A program made the position numbers and the translations under genes. A stretch of 64,000 bases of DNA from Macrotrachela quadricornifera (Eukaryota; Rotifera; Eurotatoria; Philodinida; Philodinidae). Location: positions 1,216,036 to 1,280,035 of the forward strand of contig JAJEKB010021681.1 in NCBI GenBank assembly GCA_022393335.1. Reading direction: 5' to 3'. Shown here in pieces: positions 46,990 through 60,589 of this stretch. Under the pieces are notes generated by a model. It was not told the DNA's origin, ran no database searches, and was given only the letters and a program-made list of their open reading frames with translations. Each line of letters begins with the position of its first letter. Within the stretch, counting starts at the first letter, position 1.

Positions 46990-47927
46990 TCTGACGATGA
47001 AAATTTGACATAAAGAGATTTTTTAACAGCTTCCTAAAAACTATTTTTGCACAATTTTAGTTTTCATATAAAACTTTGAATACCACTAGACTTTTTGTCA
47101 ATCAAGAATTAAAAGAAATTAGTACATCTAATGTATTTGTACTTAAATATCGAAGTTAATGTGTAGTTGAGTGAGAACATGAAGTTTGGTTCAACACATT
47201 CGTACCCATTCATGCATGATGTATTAAACTTGAATAAATAGAAGAATTCGTTGGTATATACATTGCTCTTTGTTGTAGAAACTTTTCTTCATAAGAAAAC
47301 TTTGAATATTGAGTAAAAGAACATTTCTAAATGAGACAAAACTAAACAATGTTCAGAGGAAACTCGATCTATACTTTGATAAAGTTGCGCTATATCGAAA
47401 GTTAGAATGTCGACGAGCAGAATATCAACGATCAAATGAGTACTGAAAATATTGAATGTTGAGTGAGATTGCCAAAAATTTTTCATTGTTACAGTAGCTA
47501 TTAGTTTTCACACGTAGGCTGGAAGACAATATAGATGTTTATATTATTAATGAGTACAAAAGTAACCAAAATAAGTGAAAATTTTGTTAATATTTTTAAT
47601 CAAATACTCATGAAAAAGTCTATTACAGATGTACAAAAAAGAATGTAGTTTTATTCTTTTCCATTGTTTGCAATAAAGTAAGATGTTTCTTATAAATATT
47701 TTTGAACATCAGTTTCTCCATTATCGAACATGTGAGATGAAGTGAATGTGGAAATAGGTTGCAAGTATGGGCGTACAAAGAATTTTCCGAACAATAGTGT
47801 AAGAAAGAGTAAGTAGACTATGTATATGCATCATATTTTTTCCTAAGTACAAATCAGAAAATTTTTGGTATTTTATACTTTTTATTTTGTCTTTTGATGT
47901 TTTGCCATCCTCTCGGATTATATGACC

Positions 47928-48363
47928 GATTCAGAAATGAAAAACCAAGTATACTGTATTGTAGAGCTTTTTCCGGCGCATAACATGATTTATAATAACT
48001 CCTGTCTTTATAAGACTTTAAAGGAACTAGAGTCAATTTACTGATAGACCATTATACACATACTCTCAGTTTTCTCCTACCAAAGACCAGGTGACCGAAG
48101 ATGCTACGTATATGTGATTGTAATTCGGCAAAAACTCTACAAAATCATGTGGGAGAAAAATATTTTACCAACACTCTTCACTCGTGTCAAAAATAATGAT
48201 ATTCAGTAACTTATTATATTTAGGTGTGAATGTGAAGTCATCTCTCAGTAAACTAATTCTAATTCCTTTAAAGCCTTATGAAAGTAGATTTTGTTATACA
48301 CTATACCATAGGTCACAAAAAACTCTACAATACAATATATGTATTTTTCTATTTCTGAATAGA
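47928..48363. repeat. Foldback element, arms about 120 bp
   Basis: Arm 47928-48047 and arm 48241-48363 are inverse copies with perhaps 75 percent identity. In inverse the left arm gives TCAGTAAATTGACTCTAGTT, TTCCTTTAAAGTCTTAT and CTCTACAATACAGTATA. The right arm has TCAGTAAACTAATTCTAATT, TTCCTTTAAAGCCTTAT and CTCTACAATACAATATA. The roughly 190-bp core has no frame. It is a decayed non-autonomous element. Confidence 0.65.
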
Positions 48364-50185
48364 TTGCCATATCTGACAGCTCTTAAATACTGCGCTTAGA
48401 ACTTTTGATGAGCTCTAAGTATATATAATTCACTTAAGTGCGAAAAGTAATATGAACAGCAATACTAATAATTTATTTAAAATAATATATGAGTTATTCT
48501 TTATTAGTTTAAAAAGTAGCTGTTACTTCATGTATATATTAAAGTATGCATCGAATTTACTCTACAATATTTGCTGCATACTTCAAAGAATATATTGAAT
48601 TCAACATTTCATTTTACGGTTATGAATAATACTTTGATGTTGATAAATGAGCAAATAAAACTTTTGAATACATAGAAATTAAGTTCAAACATGCGGTCAG
48701 TAGCAATCTAGTTTATAACTTGAACGATGTTCATCACTGAAAATCATATTCGTATTCGAGCAACTCTATCAAACTAATAAAAATGGGTGCATTCATAGTA
48801 TTAAGAATAATGTGTGAACTAACCAACCTGTGTTCAAATTTTACATATCATCATCAACGTATACTAACAAGAGTGACTGTGAATTATAGGCGTCAATCGA
48901 ACGCGAAGGTTCAGGTTTGGACATTTCTGGTCAACTGATAAAAATGCAATTTTTTTTTCTCTTTACTTTCAACTGCACACATGAATTAAAGTATTTCATC
49001 AATCTCTTGCTTACATCATCCGAGAAAAAATATTATTCCGAATATTTAAGCATCAGACTCTTCATGAATGCCTCGACTTGACCCGGTTTCGGTCTATGGT
49101 ATATATCAGTAGTTACATGTGCTACCGTCAATGAGTGTCGTTATATTGCCAATATACCAATGCTTTCTTCAAATATCACGATATGTAGATGATAGCCCAA
49201 GTAAATGTACGAGAAAGATTTATACTTAAACAAATGTTTCGCTTTTCTCTAATATCTTTAAAAAGAATTCAACATGATGAGTCAATTAAAATCATTTCAA
49301 ACATTAGAAAAATACTTTTTATTTAATATAAGTTTTATTTTTGTAATATCATTGAACAAATTCAAATTTAAATTTTATTATATAGGTTTAGATTATATAA
49401 TGTATATATTATGAAACAATGCAAATAAAATCATTTATATGCGCACATTGAATATTTCTTTATCGTATGAAAAAGCCTTTACGTGTGTATTCATATATTT
49501 TGATGAATCGATATTGTTGTTATAAACATCACATGTATGTTCTTTATCTTTTTCATCTATTCAGTCGATCATGCTTTTTTTTTTATCTTTAACTGTAACC
49601 AACTATATTAATCGATTCATACATTCACCTAAGCATATACTATCGAGACATAAAAAATTGCAGCCAATTGTTGTATTCGATAGAAATTACGATATAAAAT
49701 TGTGTTCTCTTACAAAAAATATCAAAAAAATGGTGTCCTGTTTAAAAGTTGTAAATTTTTCAACAATTTAATCTGATTTTTTTTAAACTTTATTATCATT
49801 CATAGATATTCCAAGCGAACCGTCAATAGAACAAGCTTATTTTATTTGTACTTTTTTGTACATGATACATTTCAAAAGGTACATGGACTATAATATATCT
49901 AAGACAATTTACTAAATTAATTCACTTTAGAACAACAAAGCAGTGGTAATCATTATTGAAATGATTTTAATAATATTTTCTAAACATATTTTTCTTTTTA
50001 TATCAGGAATGTATCATCTAAATCTCGTCTTTCTAAAAACCAACACAAAATGAAGACAGCAACTCGATTTATCAAAAACGAGCCAAGATTATTTAACATA
50101 ATCGTTTAAAGATTTAAAGGTAAATTGATTAATAATATACATGTAAATTATATACCTTTCATTAATTGTTTGTTATTTTTTTATA

Positions 50186-50459
50186 GCATCTGGAAAAAAT
50201 ATTAATCTTCTTATTAAGGTAATTAGAATTTATTTATTTTTCTAAGACGTAGTATTTTGTCCTATTTGAATAAAAATTTTTCTTTTAGATATATCAAATG
50301 TTACTCCAGCGAGTATACAAAAGATTATCAAGTCGTAAAATAAACAATAGAAGATGTAAATTAATATTATTTTCTTACAACGCAGAATATTTCGCATTGT
50401 TTAGTCTTATTAATGTATTACATCAAAATTTCATTCTTTATAAAGTTATGTGTATCTAA
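50186..50459 (+). other. Tentative exon pair of unknown gene or relic
   Basis: Behind an acceptor (TTTTTTTATAG) a short exon ends at a GTAATT donor near 50218. After a 70-bp intron ending CTTTTAG, the exon 50289-50459 is open for 56 codons to TAA in the continuing frame (IYQMLLQRVYKRLSSRKINN, then LFSYNAEYFALFSLINVLHQ). Upstream candidate exons near 49571-49771, 49800-49880 and 50010-50120 exist, but their phases do not join cleanly and one has a stop. It may be a decayed multi-exon gene. No family is recognised. Confidence 0.2.
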
Positions 50460-51680
50460 AATAAAATATATTTCAGGTAATAATAATAATAAAATATTTT
50501 TTAAACATAAGTTTATTTTAATTATTTAAGATTCGATGGGACACGCTTGTCAACAGCATCTATTGTATTGAAAAATATCCAATCTATTAAATTTCATCCA
50601 TAAGTGACAAGGACATACATTTGACTTATTATACAATTAAATGATAACTATTTTTTATAAATAAAAGGCTTTTTTTTTAATACAACCTGTTTTTTCTCTT
50701 AATCCAACGATTTTCAAGTATTTTTTCTGACATTTTTGAAAAAGTGGAAATAATCTCCATATATCTGTTGTGTATAAATCTAATAATTTGTTTTTTTTTA
50801 AATATATAAATAAAATATTTTCATCAAAATGACATTCATTAAATTTATTATACATAAAATCATTTGATTTTGTTGGTTAATTATAAAAAATGTCACATGG
50901 CGTATTTATCTATTCTGTATTGTCCGATTCGTTTGAATGAACACCATACATACATATATATATTAGTTTTTTTCTTTTCTATCGATCGAATAGATATAAA
51001 GAGACAATATAGATCAAGTTATACTTCTTCCTCCAGTGAGAAGAAAATATAAACTTATATATACAACCAGTCGTTGGATGATTATACATTCTCTTTATAT
51101 GAATTTATCTCAACATATTTACCAGAACGCTTTTAAATATCGAACCTATTTTTAACAAGATACAATACAAAAAAATGGATAAATTGCTATCTATTTTCGG
51201 CATACATAAACCACTATCAATCAATGTATCATACTCCGTTGCATTTGTCAAACTAACAATGACCAAACTTTGCGAACAAGAGAAGTACAAGATCGATTTC
51301 GTATGACCTCTATTTAGCGGGAATATTATTATTACAAAAAAGACTATATTCATCTGAAGATTAAAGAAATTACATTAATAATTAATTAAAATGCTTGTAT
51401 ACCTATTTATATTATTGTATAAAAATGACGTCGTATTATTGATAAAAGTAAGATTTTTAATTTATTTGAAAATTTAATCTAATTAAAATTCAATTTAATA
51501 TTGGTTTTGAATTGTTTTCTGTTGAAACTTAGAAGTTTGAATAAAAAGTAAAATGAACTTGTAATATTTTTAATTCGTTGCTTTTTGATAGAATTTTATA
51601 AAACTCATATATATTTTTCAAAGGAAAATAGTGAGTGTAAGTTTTAAGAAAAAAAATTCTAATACTTTTTCTCCAATAAT

Positions 51681-52536
51681 ATAATCCACGATGCATAAAT
51701 GTCAAAGCTTGTTATGTTCAAACAGACAGTGCAAGAAACTTGATTTATTCACTGATAGATAGAGTACAGCTTATATTTTAAAACACATATTGATATTATA
51801 ATTGAAGATGTAGTCTACAACATTAAAGTTCAACTTCTTTTCAATCACTGAAATTGACATATTACCAAGGAAAATTGTTTCGTGCTTTTTCTTATTTAGT
51901 CTGCATGATATTAATTAAAATCTAAGATAATGGGTTCAAACTTGGCAAGAGAAGACTGTGGACTCTAGGCTTTCTAAAAATACTTTTTTTGATTTTTCTA
52001 TATATTAAAAGTTTCTAGCCCTCAGTGTCAAAAGTATAGCCAATAGATTCTTCAGTTTATTACTAAAATACTAATTATTTGTGAGAACATCAATCTATCA
52101 AAATGATATAAAAAAAACGGTATTTCGAGGTCTATAAGAATATGTAAAATACAGTAGAAAAAGTCGCTACTTGGTGTTCATAAATGACATAATATAAAAT
52201 AGCACATAGTACCAATCTGTATCTGATTAGCAACTTGTTAATTAGTTTGAGTTAAAGTTTGTTTTCAAACAAAGCTGTATACCTGCTCAAAATTTGTAAG
52301 GCATTTCAAAACATTATAAAATGAATATATATCTATCCAAAATATGAAAGACTTTCAAATTTTATCCTGGTAACGTGTCTATATCAGTAGTTGAAAAAGA
52401 TTGAAATTTAATATCGTAAACTACATCTTCAAATATAATGTCCATATGTGTTTTAAAGCGTAAGTTGTGCTCTATTTATTTCAGTTCAAACACAAGATTT
52501 TGACATTTGTGTAAAGATTTATACATCGTAGATTAT
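51681..52536. repeat. Foldback element of about 860 bp, arms about 180-195 bp
   Basis: Arm 51681-51876 and arm 52355-52536 are inverse copies. Shared blocks include ATAATCCACGATGCATAAAT versus ATAATCTACGATGTATAAAT, TTTTAAAACACATATTGA versus TTTAAAACACATATGGA, and GAAGATGTAGTCTAC versus GAAGATGTAGTTTAC. The core of about 480 bp has no recognisable transposase. Probably a non-autonomous DNA element, diverged by roughly a quarter. Confidence 0.7.
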
Positions 52537-54012
52537 AAAATGAAATCTTTTAAAAACTAATCATCTCCAGAGAATATTTGAAATAATGCATGAAAATAGT
52601 TTGTTGTTCTGGTTAAAATTTCAGGAAAGTTTCTATCATTTAAATAAGCAGAGTAGATGATTTCATTCGTTTCACGTAAGAATATGATGCATTGTGTCTT
52701 TAATTATAACTATGAAGTCTCTTTATTTAAATCAGATATCAAAATCAAAATTGCATCAGAACGATTTTTTTTGAATATTTTCCGGAGACAATTAGGTTTA
52801 AAAAAACTTTCATCTAACATATTATCGGAGAAAAGACATCCAGAGTTTTTTTTATTCGATTGTTGAAAACCAAAAATCGCTAGTGGTTATTGTTATTGAG
52901 CTTACACCGAATCCTCTTTCATTCTAAAGATGCTATATAAATCCTATCTTCCGTTCATTAAGGTTAATGTTAATAAGCTTTTTAATTGAATAATAAAAGT
53001 ATAACATTCAATAAAACTATTTATAGTTTATACGAGTGAAGATTTTGTAAAAACTATTTTATGTCTAAAACCAAAAATATATATCTATTAAATATTTTTG
53101 TTTTTTTTCTCTTCTTTCATTTAGAACTTGTTTGTTCCAGCGAAAAATAATGATTTCAATATAAAAATTATATTACACATTTACAATATCATATTTAACG
53201 AAATTACTTATTTAATTCAGAACACTAACAATTCCACGATTGTATTCAATCAATATAGACACTAGTCAATGTTTATCGAAATAACAAATTGATTCATTTT
53301 TTATATTATAAAAAAATTTATATATTATCAATTGTTTTATTCATTATGAACTACCATGATAATATAACACCTCAATGACAAATAAATCCATACCATAACC
53401 AAAATTGATTATTTTTTCATATAATTATTGTGAATATATATTTCTTTTATAATCGTTCCTCGTTTATAGTTGCAATACTCAAAAAAATGATGATAAATCT
53501 TTTTTTTACACACAATCATTTATATTAATTAAATACATATGGTATACATTCTTATATAAAAACATTACATACTCTAGAATTTATTCATTTCAAAACAAAG
53601 CAAGCAAAATCCTCATTGATATAAAAGGATTCATAGTAGTTTTATCAACCTTACTATGGAGACATTAATGTATATTATTTACATATAGTTCAACTGATTA
53701 TTGAAAGAAGCATTAGTATAATTTTCAATTTTTATTCTTTTAAATTTAATACTTATCCAGCGGTGAAATGTTTCTTTTTTTATCGTGTGTTTCAATGAAT
53801 TATGCTGTTGTTTAATAATCTTATCCACAATCAATTGAAATACATTCTCAAAAATGAAGAAAGATTTTTTTTTGCGTTTTTTTAATATTTAAAGACAAAT
53901 ATCAGAAATTTGATCAGTTGAATACCATGAAAAAGTACCATCGCAATACTACGATGATTATGAATGGTATAGAAAATATCTTATTTTTATATTATTATGT
54001 GAATAAATAAAA

Positions 54013-54474
54013 CTAATGAATTAGTTTTATACATTTAAAGCAATTCAACCATCGTATAAATTTTGACCAGCCTAAACGTTTCTTTCGACAGTGAAATGGA
54101 TGTTGTTCAAAATCTTCTCGATATCCTTTCCATCCACATTTATCAATACAAGTAATTATTTGCTTTGGACATGAATAATAAATATGATCAGAAAAATTAC
54201 TTCGTTCAATATTTGTTTGTTGACATAGTGAACATTGAACTAATAAACGATTTAATTGATTAAGTACAATACGAGTAAGAACAGGCACAAATGTATATCC
54301 ATTTTCTCTACAAGATGGACATGATAATTGGTCCTTTCTCCATGTATCAATACAAGATTGACAAAAAGTTTGACCACATTTAATACAATTTACAGGTGAT
54401 TGATAAGGTTGTCTACAAATCATACATTTAAGTTCAATATCAATTTGATCTTCATTAACATAAGTGTATAACAT
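54013..54474 (-). CDS. RING finger / TRAF-type zinc finger protein
   Basis: Single exon, 153 residues. The N-terminal RING has C17, C20, C30/C33, C38, C41, C52 and C55 in C3HC4 spacing (CMICRQP, CxKCGQTFCQSC, CPSC). The histidine ligand expected in CGHTFC is glutamine here (CGQTFC, codon CAA), which could weaken the second zinc site unless another residue takes over. A second Cys/His cluster follows: CSLC at about residue 81, then H-x4-CP, CIDKCGW and H-x3-HC. It matches TRAF-type fingers in which a CGW phrase precedes a final H-x3-HC. TRAF-like RING proteins act as E3 ubiquitin ligases or adaptors in the cytoplasm. There is no MATH domain or coiled coil, so the protein is short for the family. 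Rotifers carry many such genes. The start ATG is preceded by AT-rich leader. Confidence 0.8.
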   Translation of the reverse strand: MLYTYVNEDQIDIELKCMICRQPYQSPVNCIKCGQTFCQSCIDTWRKDQLSCPSCRENGYTFVPVLTRIVLNQLNRLLVQCSLCQQTNIERSNFSDHIYYSCPKQIITCIDKCGWKGYREDFEQHPFHCRKKRLGWSKFIRWLNCFKCIKLIH

Positions 54475-56694
54475 ATAATTTTTTTTTCTTTTATTTTAAT
54501 ATATTGTTTGGATGGTTAAGATAATATGTTTTTTCGTATTATTGACAAAATGATATTAAATTGACAATAAAGATTAAGAAAACGTGATACTTTCTAGTGT
54601 TCCTTATCAAATGCACATGAGTTTTTTTTTTGCATTTATATCATAATACTTTTCTCTTTTCTACAGTTTAATGTCTGATTGCAACATATAATATCTAAAC
54701 AGTGAAGAAAGTGACTGATGATAGTCAGGAATATGCACTTAGTCATATATTTTTGCAATATTCATAGACGTTGTATTCATGTAGAAGTTAAAAGACAACA
54801 AAGTTTTTGGAGTTTTCATCTTATTCACCATATAAATAATGGTAATACACTGCAAAGAACAAGATATTAAAATTATAATTAGAATGATTCTTTTTTTATT
54901 CGAAAGTTTCTTTATTATTTGCTGATAGTACCTGCTATAATATATATGTAAAAAATATCTTATTTTGAGGAGAAATTAATTCGTTTTTTTAAATTAGTAA
55001 ATAGTAGCGATGTGAAGATTAATTATATCATGTTAATGTAAAATTAACAAATGACAACGACGAAAAAGCGAAATATGTAACAGATTATTGACATCTTGCT
55101 CTGTCATAAAAGCGACTCCTAAAATAATTTTTTTTATCTTACGCTACAGTCTATAGAATAACCTGATAAGGAATCCATTTATAAAAGAATGTTCGATCAA
55201 AAAATACTTTTTTATCTCTGTTTTCCCTCTCCTAAATCATTTGATTTCAATCAGTTTGTTTCCTTTTAGACCCACATGATGCAAAATAAGTTCTAGCAGT
55301 GTACTATTCTTCAATATGAAATAATATTTCTTTAACTTAGCATATTCTACAAAAACCTTGAAGGATGTACTTAGCTTGAAGTCATACATATTGAATCCTG
55401 TCAAATTCTATGAATTCTAACTTCTTTACTCAGAGAATGATGAAGTTCACCAATTTATTTTGACTTTATTTTTTCAACATTATAGTTTATAACTGACCGA
55501 AAATTCCTATGAAGTGAACATCAAAAATATTAGAAAAGTATTGAAGTATTCATGATGTATTCTGATACTATTGTAATAGATAAATCTTAAGTAAAACACT
55601 TATTTTACAATGATTTATATAGCCAACTATTTTGGTTTTGTTATACCAATGTAATAGTAATATATGCTAGACTTTTTGAGAGAGAAGAAGATAATATTAT
55701 ATAGATTTGTATCAAAGATAAGAAAACCCGAAGTTCTCTATGATGGTTATCGAGTATAACTACCGAAGAGATACACTAGAAAAAATGACACTTATAGTTA
55801 CTTCGAACCATAGGAAAAAGATTCTAAGATTAAAGAAGAACGAACATCACAAAAGATAATAGATTCCATTAAAGTTATCGATCTATTCTAATTTTAATAT
55901 TTTTCTAAACAGTAGTTACAACTGTGTCATCATCTGACCTCTATGAAGAGAATTATATGATTCATTGTATCATCCTCCATTCTGATGACGCCATATCATA
56001 TTCGAATTCGTTCGTTTCGTTTCTTGATGTTCATCATGTGAATTGATATATATTTCTCGAAGACAATCAAGTGATTTTATTAACAATCGTATCTTTATAC
56101 TTTTTATCAATAATATGATGTCTTCTTAAAATGAAAGACAAGTCACAACATCCAATCTATTTCTTTTTACAATGAATCGTCAAGCAAAGAGAAAAATTTT
56201 AAAGTTTATAGAGACGTACTAATTATATTTTGATGAAAATACTCTGTAATAAATATAAAATATGTTAGAATGTAAAAATATATCATCATTTTTTACATAT
56301 TGATGACATACTAGTCATACGATTTGTTTCACATGGAAGTGAAAAATAACTCAAGGCAATTGCGAAATAGCAGAAGTATGTAGTATTAAGTTTAAGCGTT
56401 CTTCCATTTTTTGATAAATATACTTTCCAAGGGATGGAGTCAACGAAAATAATCGTTGAATCTTTCATATGTCAGATAAGTACTCACTTAATGATTTTTT
56501 CAAGCAGAATACTTATTTTGTTTTTTTTTCTTTTCTATATGAAAAAAAATAATCAATCGAATTTGTCAATTTTTTTCTCTTTGACAACTACAATATATAT
56601 TGTAAGTTAGAATTAGGTGCATAAAATAAAAATATTTCATTAATAAATTAAGTTATTGAAAACTTACTTGATTTTTTTATTTTTTAGATAAATA
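54475..56694. other. Intergenic, nothing recognised
   Basis: AT-rich spacer between divergent genes. A short acceptor-like TTTTTTAG directly before 56689 suggests that the downstream gene has an intron in its 5' UTR. No other feature seen. Confidence 0.45.
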
Positions 56695-57390
56695 ATGACA
56701 AATAAACCTTTTCGAGTACGTCTCTATTTAATTCGTCATGCACAATCAAATGCCAATCTTGTTCCGACGATTATATGTGGTCAAAATATTCCATCTGCTT
56801 TAAGTCCTTTAGGAAATGACGAAGCTATTCTACTAGGCAAACGATTAAAATATCAAAATATTAAATTTGATTATTTTTTATGTTCAACTGCTATTCGTGC
56901 AAAACAAACAGCTGATATTGTTTTAAAAATAATGAATATTGATCAATCAAAATTAATAACATCAAGTGCACTTTTAGAACAATCTCAAGGTTTATGGGAA
57001 GGAATGAATCGTAATTCATGTTATACAGCTGAAATTTTACAACAAATGAATGAAATACATGTTGAATTTAGTGCTCCTAAGGGTGAATCATTACAAATGG
57101 TACAAAAACGTGCTATTGAATTTATGGAACCATATATTGAACAAGCAAAAAAACAAAGTATAGAGGAAGATAGAGAAATATCAATTGTAGTTTTTACACA
57201 TGGAAATTTGATAAGAGCTGTATTACAATATTATTTACAAAGTAATCCGAAGCATACGTGGCTTATTGTACAAAATAATACAGCAATCAATGAAATTTTA
57301 TTAAATCAATATGGAACATCTATAGTTAAAATGAATGATAGCGGTCATCTAGCATTTTTTATTCCAGAATCATCACAAAATCATAATTAG
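56695..57390 (+). CDS. Histidine phosphatase (phosphoglycerate mutase-like), single exon
   Basis: 231 residues. The catalytic core of the histidine phosphatase superfamily is intact. The RH pair R14-H15 occurs as LIRHAQSN (RHA rather than RHG), with H15 as phospho-acceptor. An arginine in STAIRAKQTA (about R68), the proton-donor region LLEQSQGLWEG (E95 or nearby) and the second histidine H169 in FTHGN complete the site. The length fits single-domain members of branch 1. It is closest in pattern to small-molecule or protein phosphatases such as the PGAM5/TFB2M-type or bacterial cobalamin/fructose-2,6-bisphosphatase-like group; substrate cannot be assigned. There is no signal or membrane segment, so it is probably cytosolic. 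An in-frame TAA lies just upstream of the ATG, supporting this start. An AATAAA at about 57425 may be the polyadenylation signal. Confidence 0.85.
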   Translation: MTNKPFRVRLYLIRHAQSNANLVPTIICGQNIPSALSPLGNDEAILLGKRLKYQNIKFDYFLCSTAIRAKQTADIVLKIMNIDQSKLITSSALLEQSQGLWEGMNRNSCYTAEILQQMNEIHVEFSAPKGESLQMVQKRAIEFMEPYIEQAKKQSIEEDREISIVVFTHGNLIRAVLQYYLQSNPKHTWLIVQNNTAINEILLNQYGTSIVKMNDSGHLAFFIPESSQNHN

Positions 57391-59540
57391 AATGAAAAAT
57401 GAGAATTGATATAGTATTGAATTGAAATAAATTAAGAAGAATATCGTTTATTTAATAATATACCTAATTTTTGTTTATATAGTATATAATACTTGCAGTA
57501 ACTATAGTTTTCTTCAATTATTAAGAAGCATTTAATTTCATCAGAAAATAATTATTATAATCATTCGTATTTTGATAAATCTATCTGTATTATACATCTG
57601 CATAGATTATAAGGTAATCTATAGAATAGTAAGACACAGGTCTCTTATAGTAAAACTATACTGCACGCCCATGTTGATATAACTGTTTAAGTTTACGGCA
57701 TGTGTATTAACAAATTTTTACAATACATTACATTTGGATATAATAAATTAGAATACATTGTATGTAGAAGTATTTTTTCAAAGGCAATGCATAGAATTCT
57801 GAATTGCCATGACCTCAAAAGATTTTCTTAGAAGTCTTAAAGTTTCTTTGAATTCTATAGAATTCTTCAGAGTTTCTAGTAAACTATTAAAACTGTCCAA
57901 GGATGTTATCTGTGTCAAAACAAATTTTCATGCTGATATCTCCTTTTCCTTTCGCTTTATTGCGATTCTTTATAGTCATTGATACATATATACGTATCGA
58001 TTACTCATGATTTGTATTTGTTGAGTTGTAACTCATAGGATCGCATTATTTCCATTAGGAACGTTGCAACTAGGTCGATATTTTAATTCTGTCTATCAAT
58101 ACATTTAGGTTCAATTATAATACCAGAGATTTATATGTAGAATTGTACTCTTAAGATTCTTTTTCTAAGTTTTATACTATTAATCGGATGTTATAAAGAA
58201 AGCATTGAAACGATAGTTTTTCTTTATTTCAGATAATAAACATAAAAATGACAGTTCATGTTCTTCTGGATTAAGAATGGATCAAACATGATTCTAATTG
58301 ATAGCATCATGGATTAATAAATAAATCTTAATATTCATAAACTATATACTGTTTGATTGCATGTTTACTGATCTTAACCTACAAGGTATGTTGAAAAGAA
58401 TCAATTCACAATGTTAACATTGAAAACAATAGATGCTAGGTGAGAAAACTACGAAATATGTTATCGAATATTCAATTACTTAACGATGTACGTTGATAGA
58501 TTTTCCTATAACCGTAATACATTTCATGCATTTTGATCTAAAAAAAAGATTTTCTGAGATTTTAAAATTTCTGGATTGTAATCTTTCCTTCTTGAATTTT
58601 TTACAGATACCTTTACTGGTGATCTAAATCCTCTAATATATTACATATATATAATGGTGTAAAAAAATGCTAGGATGTATAGATAGGAAAGTAGTGTAGG
58701 CATGTCAATATTATGTGAACTATATACTCAATTAGAAATAAACAATAAATGGTCCCAATATGCTGGCATAACTTTTTTATATTCAAATAGTGCATCAAAT
58801 GGTTGAGATATATATGGTAGAAGACTTGCTCAAAAATATACATGTGTTAAAAAGAAGCAAATATTGGCATCTTAATATATATCACAAATAGATTAAAAAG
58901 TTGCATTTAGAAAACAAAATATGATCTGATTTAATTATCACATGCAATTTTGATTTGTCTATCGTGCATTTTCGTTCATTGTTTGGTCAAATCAGGTCAA
59001 GATTGAGTTCGTCAAGTTTATCTTCTCAATATCACAGCATATCAGTAACCACTTTGGCAACCATTGGCATTCGTTATATTACTAAGACGAGAAGCACACG
59101 AACATAGAAGAGATTCACACAAGTCAATGTTTGCTGTCATACTCGTCAAAACATTTGAAACATGCTTTTTCAGAGCTTCTTCGTGATATTATTTGTTCTG
59201 CAATTGGCAGCATTTTTTAAATTTTATTTTTAATTACTGTTTTCATGTTTCCAAGTTAGGTGTGAACTATTTTGTAATATTCATCATTTTACATCAAATC
59301 TAATGTGAACCGCACTATGAGAAGAATTTCACTATACGGTAATGATATCAACTTCAAAGAATTTCTTAAATTTGACTCTAAAAAGTTACTATAACTCTTA
59401 ATATTTAGTAATTATAAATATCATTTTTGATGCGCTCTAATTTGGTACAGTATTTATTGTTAATACTGTTTGAGATCATATGGTTACCACCCTGGAAAAA
59501 TATTATTAATCTAGTCGAATAAAATAATATCATCTCTTGT

Positions 59541-59640
59541 CCTTATTTAGCACCATGCTGTTTTCATTTTTTCGGCAAGTATATATTCCCATATCCTTCT
59601 CACTTTCGTGAATGCTGGTTTCAATGCTTATGCTTTGAAA
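59541..59640 (+). pseudogene. Possible mariner transposase scrap
   Basis: One frame reads PYLAPCCFHFFGKYIFPYPS, which resembles the conserved PYSPDLAPCDFHLFGKLK segment around the last catalytic Asp of mariner transposases, with the SPD part and the catalytic Asp lost. Only this short stretch can be recognised. No TIRs were located. Confidence 0.2.
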
Positions 59641-60589
59641 AGGTTCGTAGATCATCTAATTAAAGTTGAATGACGGACAAAAAACAAACATATTACAGTA
59701 GTAGCCTTGAAAATATCGTTTCTCTTTACGTAGTGACCTGGTTTTCGCGCGACTTTTCTCATTTTTTGCGGATCTTACCATGTACATACTAGGATAGCCC
59801 GAAACACGAAATGAGAATCAGAATAATCCTGCTGCTTGGTTAAAACCCAATTTTAGTATAGACTAAATTAATATTTTACGACTATATTTGTATTGTTTCG
59901 TAATTAGCATATTTACGATCAGAATCAGATCATCAAATAATGTCGTATTTGCACTATATTTTATCGTACACGTGTCAAACTTTGACCTTATGTACATAGG
60001 TGTTTGTCAAGTGGATTATGTACGATTTATATAAGACTAATGTTCGTAGTCGTATGTACAACAGAATTATTGATTGTTACAATAATTCATATTCATGTTT
60101 TTGATGTCACTAAATTGCATTGAATCAATGGAATCCTGTCCGCAGATATATTGGACTTTTCCTTGATGAAATTATAGTTGCAATGATAAGATCTCCATAC
60201 CAGAGATTGATGAAGTTACACCGCATTATCTTTCATTGTCCAATACTTTAGCACACATCTCGGCAAAATTTCGCAAAAACTACCGAGCGTATGCTACGCC
60301 ATTTCATGATTCAAGTGTTCTCAAAGAGCGTTGACGAAAAAAATTAGTATTGGCAAAATATTTGCATAGAATAAGGAGAGAAAGTATCAAACGATACGCG
60401 CAAAGGTAAGCAAGAATATGAAATAATTCCATCAATCTCTAATATGTACCAACTGTTAAAGCACTTTTAGTGCGTGTAATTTGTGACTATGTGACAGAAT
60501 ACTAACTGTCCTAATTCGAAGTCTCTTGAAAGCTTGATATTGAGAATTCCGAGCAAGAGTGATGATTGATCTGATGGTAACATTTCAAG

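Larger units (their letters stand above)
46990..54012. other. Seven-kilobase gene-poor stretch with foldback repeats
   Basis: No convincing gene. Inverted-repeat elements lie at 47928-48363 and 51681-52536, and a tentative exon pair at 50186-50459; all are listed separately. An AATAAA near 47234 could end the transcript of the upstream gene. The rest is AT-rich without structure that I can recognise. Confidence 0.5.

Noticed and set aside
49571..49771. 66-codon plus-strand frame as first exon of the 50-kb candidate
   Set aside because: Possible donors leave a phase that runs into a stop in the next candidate exon, so a continuous gene cannot be built.
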